Origin: Ectobius pallidus
Lineage: Eukaryota > Arthropoda > Insecta > Blattodea > Ectobiidae
Direction: 5' to 3'
Assembly: GCA_964059195.1 (NCBI GenBank)
Contig: CAXKWD010000001.1
Span: 154,554,532 to 154,618,531 of the forward strand
DNA: 64,000 nt
The notes under the pieces are model-generated. The model did no database searches. It had not been told where the DNA came from and was given only the letters and a program-made list of their open reading frames with translations. Below, piece after piece: positions 57,199 to 64,000 of the stretch (within the stretch, counting starts at the first letter, position 1; each line of letters begins with the position of its first letter). Position numbers and translations under genes: made by a program.

Positions 57199-58401
57199 GT
57201 GCATTAGTATATCAAGCAATATTAATGTGTTATTATTACGACTGATCTTAAAATTACACAAGGTGAAAGAGGTATAACTATACAAATTTTAACAGCATAT
57301 CTCTTCAGTAGAAACAATACCATTTTTGGCCAAAATTAGTAGTTACTTTTCTCAGAAAAAAATCTTTTCCTTGTACGCGAACAAAGTTTTCTCGATGAGT
57401 ATTATCTGTACTGTTATATTTTTTCACATCGGTGAAGAAAAATAAGGAATACAGTTCACCTTAGCGTTTTTAAATAAATTTGACGATTTCCGTACAAAAT
57501 AGAAAAAAAGTATTACGTGGACCACGTAATTCCGCGACATAAGGCAACAGCAGAGTTTCTTTTGATTTGCTTTTATAGGCTTGACACAGGTAACTGCCAC
57601 GCGATTCAGGCTATTTGACAATTCTGCGGAACCTTAACGCCTACAAATCTAAAAACGATCAACGTAATCACAAAACACAAAAAAAAAGTTTATATTATGA
57701 TTACTTTCTATTTGAAACCGTGCATTTATACTTCTTCCACGCAATATTAAACAAACGTATATGCCAAAGTAATTAGGTTTAAAACATATAATAGACGTTG
57801 TCTCTTTTCGCCCAACAATAATGTTAATTTTATATCTTGGACAGGGGTGTTGAAGTTTCTGACACAGTTAATTATTACGTATACTTTATTCCAGGTATCT
57901 GTGGGTATAATATTTAATTTAGAATAATGGATGATAATTCAAATGTGATATAATAATGAATAAACTGTTGAAAGGATCACCTAGCAACCAGAAACAGAGA
58001 TAATTGAATATAAAAGAAAGAATGGCGTGTTAGCATTTAATCAATCTCACCGTTCGTAATTCTGGATTCATTCAGTTCTAATAAAAAATCTTGATACATA
58101 ACCATATAAAACAAAAGTTCCATTGTGTATGACACACTTTCGAATTAATATGAAATGAGTTACGCTCTAATAATTGTTTTATTACAAGCTTCAAAATGAA
58201 TTATCAGAATGTGAGAAACGGTGAAAATGGCGATATCATGCTAGTTAGTAATACGGTTTAATGTGTTAAAATTAAATTATTCAATTATTGATTCCTCTGA
58301 AGAATAAAACTTGTAACATTTAAGCACTCTCTCTTTCAGTAAAAGGCGTCGAACAGATGCCAAAGCCAAAAATGAGCGATGATAATATTTTTTTAACGCA
58401 G
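57199..58401. other. Non-coding, one weak X-box
   Basis: ATCACCTAGCAAC at 57976-57988 fits the loose X-box rule and shares CCTAGCAAC with the two perfect sites. No gene is seen. Confidence 0.35.
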
Positions 58402-58580
58402 GTTGTCGACCAAGAGCTAAGCTAACTTAGCTTAGCTTAGCTTAGCTCACATACAGTGAGGGATTTCATATATAGTTGTGCCGGATTTCACATGTAGTTT
58501 TGTCGGCACAACTACATATGAAATCCCGCACTGTATGTTAGCTAAGCTAAACTAACTTAGCTTAGCTCTTGGTCGACAAC
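58402..58580. repeat. 179-bp fold-back element with TTAGC repeats
   Basis: Outer arms GTTGTCGACCAAGAGCTAAG (58402 on) and its complement ending at 58580 are perfect for 20 bases and imperfect beyond. TTAGC is tandemly repeated four to five times in the left arm. The inner arm ATTTCATATATAGTTGTG occurs twice in direct order and once inverted, so the loop is itself a copy of the arm. No coding sequence. Confidence 0.85.
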
Positions 58581-59149
58581 AGGCATAAGTGTTAAGTAGT
58601 AAAATTTTTTACTTTAAAAATAGTTTGATTCAGCATATGAACCCTACTGATAGATTATCTAATCAGCTGCTACATTAGCCTATATTCAAAGTGGAAGAAA
58701 ATATCCTCTAAAATCCATAAACAAACATAAACTCTAACACCTGAATACATAACGAGATTCCCGTATTGACAACCCGACGAGAACGATTAAACTGTACTCT
58801 AGAATAGATAATAATTAGTTAAATTAATTATACTTTAATATTCCCGTAATGGTCAATTTAATAAAATATGTTTGAAAAATACCTGTTATATTTTTATACA
58901 TACCGGTACCCGCAGAAATATTCCAACCAATCCGTTGCATTTTTAAAAATCAATTTTATTCCTAAAAATTAGGTTTCGCATCCTAACTATTTTAAGCACT
59001 TCCACTCTGACTTGTGCCTGCCAGTGTAGAAGACATAGGTCCGTATCCAGGTTCGAATAAAATATCTGGATAAGATAAGATGAGAGAAGAGAAATATGTA
59101 ATTGATTTAGTCTAAAAATAAATAATTGAACTCTTCTTTTCAAGGTATA
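58581..59149. other. Non-coding, no feature recognised
   Basis: AT-rich; nothing supported. Confidence 0.5.
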
Positions 59150-59213
59150 ATCTTATATATATAAGTATATATAATATATATATAAAAAATATATATATAA
59201 AAGATATATATCT
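59150..59213. repeat. AT-rich microsatellite cluster
   Basis: Interrupted (TA)n tracts with short AAAAA spacers. Confidence 0.85.
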
Positions 59214-59737
59214 TACCGGGCTTCTTGATAGAAATTTAGTACTTGAATAACAATTATCATTACAAAGCTGATTCCCTCTGTCTTTTGTCAATGTAAACTG
59301 TTGTTCATTGTCCCTCATGGTTTGAGTGGTAAATGGTTTTCTCTCTCCTTGAATTTCTATTCCACGGGAGGGGATAGATTCTTGCGTCTTGTTGATGATT
59401 CACCTTTCTCCGCATTTCGACTTTACAGTTAGAAGGCACGAGTGGGATTGATGTGGTTAGTTTACACACTTCGACTCATTTATCTTTTGTTTTCTTAAAA
59501 GGAACATCTATTTTTAAAATTATGGTAGCTGCTTTATTGTCTACACTCCATTCCACACCTTAACCCAGAAGTATTTACATAGGCCTTAAAATGTATGGTC
59601 TATAGTAATACTAATTCGATATTTTAACATATTACCTGCCTATAAAATGTATTTAGGCCTACATTACAAAAAAATTAATTTATTGCTCTATTGTTGTAAA
59701 CATTGGGTATATTCAAAATACCTTACTCGACACACGG

Positions 59738-59850
59738 AGACACACGGAAAGAGAGAGAAGAAAAGAGAGAAGAAAAGAGAAAATATAAAGAGAAAGTGGG
59801 AAAGGAAAAGAGACATAACGAGGAAAAGAGAGAAAGAAAAGGAAGAAATA
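59738..59850 (+). repeat. Purine-rich (GAAAAGAGA)n tract
   Basis: About 110 bp of GAGAGAAGAAAAGAGA-like units. Open frames through it on both strands (Lys/Arg/Glu or Phe/Leu/Ser-rich) are artefacts. Confidence 0.85.
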
Positions 59851-61715
59851 TAATGCAGAGTGAAAGAAAGATACTCTATGGGTAAAAGTCCAGCCTTCTA
59901 TAGGCAATGACTTAAACTAAGAACTATAGAGCTGCAGAGATCTAAAAGAAAAATTATCCTGTATGCAGAAATGTTTAAACACGTATTAGAGTACTTTTAT
60001 ATAGTTTTGTGTTATTACATTTAATCTATGAAGGTAAATATATTTAATTAGCTACATTTCATCATTAAACGTATTCGACCAATAAGTTTACATATTTTGA
60101 GAACACGCAAGACAAAATTGCCTTAAACTCATGCAATCAAACCAAAATGATTCACTCTGCAACATAATACAGCAAGGAAGGAAGGCTCATTCAAAAGCAA
60201 TCTGACTGAAACTATACTCCTCGTTATGAAGTAACTTTGAACAGCTTTTAAACTACTTAGCGACTTCAAAAGAGATTACTTGGGAATCAGTGGTGATAAA
60301 CTCCGACACATTCGGAATGTGTAAATGGAAATTTCTTGGAATACATTTGCTTTATAGTCTCTGAAAATAAGACTTTTAAGTCAGGTTTGTAATGTATACG
60401 CATTTGCAGGGTAATGCAAATAAATCCTTAAAATGAAAATTCTCACCATCATTTTAAGAAATTTATTGGTTTTTTCCTAGCATTTTACTTTATAAAAATG
60501 ATTCAGAGAGACTTGCTGATTCACAGCGAGACTGACAGTTCGCTAAAATTACTCATACTTGTGACACAAACAATACTTGTTTTCTTAATATGCTTTCGAA
60601 AATGTTCTATTACCTTATATCACGAATAACCAAATTCACTCTATAAAGAAAATATTTAGTTATCAATTAATTATTCATGATGAATATTAAGTTTTAATTT
60701 TAGAACCCGTGGTTTAGGTCGACACGAGAAAAAATATTAGAATATAGATAGACCTATTATGCATTTCAGGTTATTTCAAACGAGATAATTTCAAAACGAA
60801 ATATGTTTGTAATTTAATGTCTGTATATCTACACGATTAACTCAGTAAGAACTTACGAATGAAAATATATTTCTGACACATTTTATCTGCTTATAAGTCA
60901 CAGTAAGTGCTAAGAAATCTAGGGCACTATTTCATACAGACAGGTGACATGTGGCAGAAAATTGTCTTGAAGGTTTGCATTTTGAAAATTGTATGTTTAA
61001 TAAATTCTGACAAACTTTCAGAAATACAATAACAGGTGTAGATTAGTATGACAATTTTACAAAATGTCGACTCATAGAACTTCGGCGTTCACAGCTAAAA
61101 ATCTGACAAATTAGTCAAATCTTAAGATACCTAACGTTTACAAAACGCTATTGTTTGTTGATAGTATTGTCATTGTAGAAGTGACAGGCAATTTTCATAT
61201 GTAGGCCTAGTGAGTAGGTTATGTAAATGTATACTATATAACTTGGCAAATTGTTTTTCTGAATATTAGACCTCTGTAACCTAAACTTTCTTGTTGAAAA
61301 TGAACACTAGTAGTACAGGTACTGACTTTAGTAGTGATCTTTTCAAAATTACTCGATATTCGGTAGAATTCGTTATGTAGGTGTGCAGAATGTGTAAATG
61401 AACGCCACATATATCTTCAATTATTTTGTTTAATAATAACCGATTGCTTATGCATCGCATTCGGTATTCAGATCGATTATCGCGTATATGAGAGCCATCT
61501 GCAATGTAATAAAGTAAACTTTAGGTTTGAAATAGAATTGTTTATGAAAAGTATATTTTTTAAATTAACATTAATTTGCATGTAATATAAGGAGAACTTG
61601 TAACATTTATGAAATATACAATTGTGATGATATCGTGAAAAATTTGAAATAATTGTATTTGTCACACCTGCAGAGTTTCATAATATACGTCCCAGGTTAA
61701 CACATGATCACCATT
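59851..61715. other. Non-coding, no feature recognised
   Basis: AT-rich; no supported element. Confidence 0.5.
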
Positions 61716-61948
61716 TCAACTACCACGGCGCGCCGTGCAACAACGGACTCCGGCAACTTCTCCAGCAGGGCTGTATTGCGTGTAGTAGAACTCTCCTGCT
61801 GCAGGCGTCTTAATGTTCACAGTACCGTACTCAATGAAAATGCGTGATGCAATTGGGATCTTCGTACTTTCGGGTTCTCCAGGTCCGGAATTTCTTTCCA
61901 CTAACATCTTTTCCTTCCGTGCCCTCCTCTTTCTGTACCATTCAATCT
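61716..61948 (-). CDS. Possible host exon, family unknown
   Basis: On the minus strand a pyrimidine-rich stretch (TTATTTTCTATCCAAGAG, a good acceptor) leads into an open frame. It reads IEWYRKRRARKEKMLVERNS from 61946, then ASRIFIEYGTVNIKTPAAGE and FYYTQYSPAGEV, and stops at 61716-61718. The less AT-rich composition and the mix of a basic start with a Tyr/Pro/Gly-rich tail look like a real protein; WYRKRR could follow a membrane segment in an earlier exon. A possible donor GTAGTT lies just before the stop. No family is recognised, and no partner exon is found in the window. It is the best host-exon candidate here but unproven. Confidence 0.3.
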
Positions 61949-62964
61949 CTTGGATAGAAAATAAGATGCATTTTCATGACGCTGGCAAGGATGTATGCGA
62001 ATCATATCCCTTCCTTCCCCATAGGACCTTGAGTTAATCCTTCAAAATGTCACAGTTACGGGGAGTTCAAGCAAAGGCCAGTTCGCTTGGTAAAACTAGG
62101 CAGTACAGATAATTAGTGAAGTTATAGGAGTTTATTGTTATCTTGACATGTTCGTACAGTTCTATTATCTCATTCAGATATTTCAGATTTAGCACGGAAA
62201 TTAATATACAAGTTAGCTTTAATAATAGGAATATCGGAGAAATACGTGAACAATAGTATATAATGCAACAGGCATATGATAGCATTTATTAAGGTACGTT
62301 TATGAAACAAGCAAAGAGCGTTCCATAATTTTAATGCTAATATCTTATTTACTATTATAGGAAGCCGCATACTACTTTCTGTTCGATTATAATTAGTCTA
62401 AATATCCAAATTTTTAGATCTTAGATTCGCTAAAACATACGTCCATGTGCCGTCGACGCTCTCGTATCTAAGGGTTTCCGCAGTTCTTGTCTAGTACGAC
62501 AGATGGCAGCTTAAGGCGACGGTCAAATCTTAGCTTCCTTTTGGCCGCTTTCAAGAAACCAATGGATTTTTACAACATGAAATAAATTCATTTTAGTATG
62601 ATATTAAAATTAACACGAACAGAATTTATTTTATTTTAAATACAGGTTATTTATTACGCAGTTTTCAGCTGCTACTCTCAAGGTCTCTTTATCGTTCCAT
62701 GTTCGATAATAATCGATACCACACCGATGTTATAATGAAGATCAGTTTCGAAATGAATGTCATTATGACACCGTTACGTCACACGTAATAAGCGTATTAT
62801 AGTATAATCGAACAAAAAATAAATTTAAATGTAGGTATAGAAAATACCCCCGTAAACAGGAAATAAGTAATAATGTATTGAAACTACCCTGGAATATACT
62901 GATAAGTAAACAGTAACATCGAAAGAATTATACTATCCTTAGTGTTTACTCACGTATCCTAAAC
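61949..62964. other. Non-coding, no feature recognised
   Basis: Reverse open frames at 62067-62370 show no domain and AT-biased composition. Confidence 0.4.
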
Positions 62965-64000
62965 CAGGCCTGTCCAACTTCATAAGTACTGGGGGCCAAA
63001 ATGTTTCGACAATTGATGCTGAGGGCCAAACAGTAAAAGCTTCACTCCCATAAATATAACAGTAAAGTACAGCAGACCAAATTGTTGAAATATGATTCAT
63101 TACCAGTAGGCCGAAATTAGATCTTAATGTGAGCACTGAGGATTTTCAGACTGCTTCACTAAAGTATGGATGTCCTCTTCTATGTTAGTAACTGCCAGTC
63201 TTAGTAGGTGTAACAAGGAATCATCAGTGAGACAGTTCCTATATTTATTTTTTATGAATTTCGAATTGGAGAAAGCACTCTCACATAAAGTGCTTCCAAA
63301 CATTGAGGAAAGCTGCAAACCAAAATCTCTAAGCTGAAGAAACCTGCACTCTGAAAAAGTTGAGTCCTCTCTCAGACCTGGTTGGAAGAAAAGGATCAGC
63401 CTGAAGATCGCAGAGCTCCAGTTGATAAATGGATGGCTGATTCTCAATATCCATATTCAAAGGGTCATTAAAAAGCAGCAGTTTACCTTTAATATTTTCA
63501 AAGTCAGAAAATCTTTCATTGAATTCTTCAATAATAACTTCAATATTTTCACAAAACTAAAAAAAATTACCATCTTCAATTTCTTCTGACAGCTCTTGAC
63601 AACATGGAAAGTGTGTTAAATCATTTCTTGATAAGGTTGATTTAAGAAATTTTAAAACCATTAACATGACCTACAACCCTCAAACACTTTGATTTTTGCC
63701 CTGAAGTCTCTGGTTCAACTCATTCAAGTATTGTGTCAGGTCAGTCATGAAAGCAAGCTGCCTTAGAAAGTCTGGATCTTCAACCCGTCGAATAAGATTT
63801 TCACTACCTGCACTCAGCCAGCGTACATTTGAGTGGAGTGATAGATCTCTCATCCAAAAATTCCCGGAATATGCAGTGAAGTTGTGTCTTCGTGCCACCA
63901 CGTATCTTGTTGGAAACTGTAACCACTATATTCATTGCATCGCTTTGTTTCACTGACTTCCCACACAACGCCTCTTGGTGAATTTTGCAATGGAACATGA
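62965..64000 (-). pseudogene. hAT transposase remnant (ZBED/GTF2IRD2-like), runs off right edge
   Basis: This is a minus-strand hAT DNA transposon, the type that gave rise to vertebrate ZBED5- and GTF2IRD2-like genes. Segments in order are as follows. FHCKIHQEALCGK (63995-63957) comes first. After a frameshift, HSNVRWLSAG (about 63835-63806) and AFMTDLTQYLNELNQRLQGK (up to about 63690) follow. After more decay comes FGLQLSSMFGSTLCESAFSN (from about 63330), then KYRNCLTDDSLLHLLRLAV, the C-terminal dimerisation segment, with a stop at 63124. The 3' end GTTGGACAGGCCTG (complement of 62965-62978) is a plausible hAT terminus, and GGGCCAAA-rich 3' sequence precedes it. The N-terminal zinc finger and first catalytic residues would lie beyond 64000. 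At least two frameshifts make it a pseudogene. It resembles, but is not identical to, the forward remnant at 8520-9160. Confidence 0.85.

Overview
This window looks like intergenic or intronic DNA from a repeat-rich insect genome. It is strongly AT-rich and has no long open reading frames, no operon-like gene spacing and no bacterial-type signals. Almost every recognisable unit is a decayed eukaryotic transposable element. The mix is: tRNA-derived SINEs, 3'-truncated LINE copies ending in a GTAAGTAAG-like tail, hAT elements with 8-bp target duplications, mariner pieces, Helitron-like ends, and several fold-back elements. The LINE protein tail (VFENRVLRKIFGPKR, then MKWAGHVARM) and the SINE style suggest a cockroach or termite-like insect. 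That assignment is inference from memory of such repeats, not a search result.

Layout: 0-10 kb holds a forward LINE tail, a fold-back hairpin, a reverse LINE tail, a purine tract and a ZBED-type hAT transposase remnant. 10-24 kb holds a SINE inserted into another SINE, a scrambled mariner, an inverted-repeat element, a CCAAT-box cluster, a short LINE tail, a hAT deletion derivative that keeps its dimerisation segment, another SINE, a mariner-like C-terminus and a hAT-like element. 24-32 kb holds a SINE, a complete short Helitron-like element with an inverted fragment nearby, a hAT element with a perfect 8-bp duplication, and a 402-bp inverted-repeat element. 33-44 kb holds a SINE, a LINE tail, two adjacent small hAT elements, a TA-flanked inverted-repeat element, a second mariner remnant and a full-length SINE. 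44-59 kb is mostly AT-rich, with a 262-bp near-perfect palindrome, a second Helitron copy carrying a nested SINE, another SINE and a 179-bp fold-back. The right edge (62.9-64 kb) is a hAT transposase remnant that runs out of the window.

Host genes: none is convincingly identified. Three short stretches (18612-18790 +, 33542-33714 +, 61716-61948 -) look like possible exons because of splice-like edges and protein-like composition, but no family is recognised. Possible regulatory signals are two identical 13-bp RFX X-box sequences at 35396 and 38442, two looser X-boxes at 48047 and 57976, and five ATTGG (reverse CCAAT) boxes within 109 bp at 16307-16415.

I see no complete gene and no new multi-gene system. 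The strongest observations are structural: nested insertions with readable target duplications, a mariner with its catalytic and C-terminal halves head-to-head, and long hairpins with very short loops.
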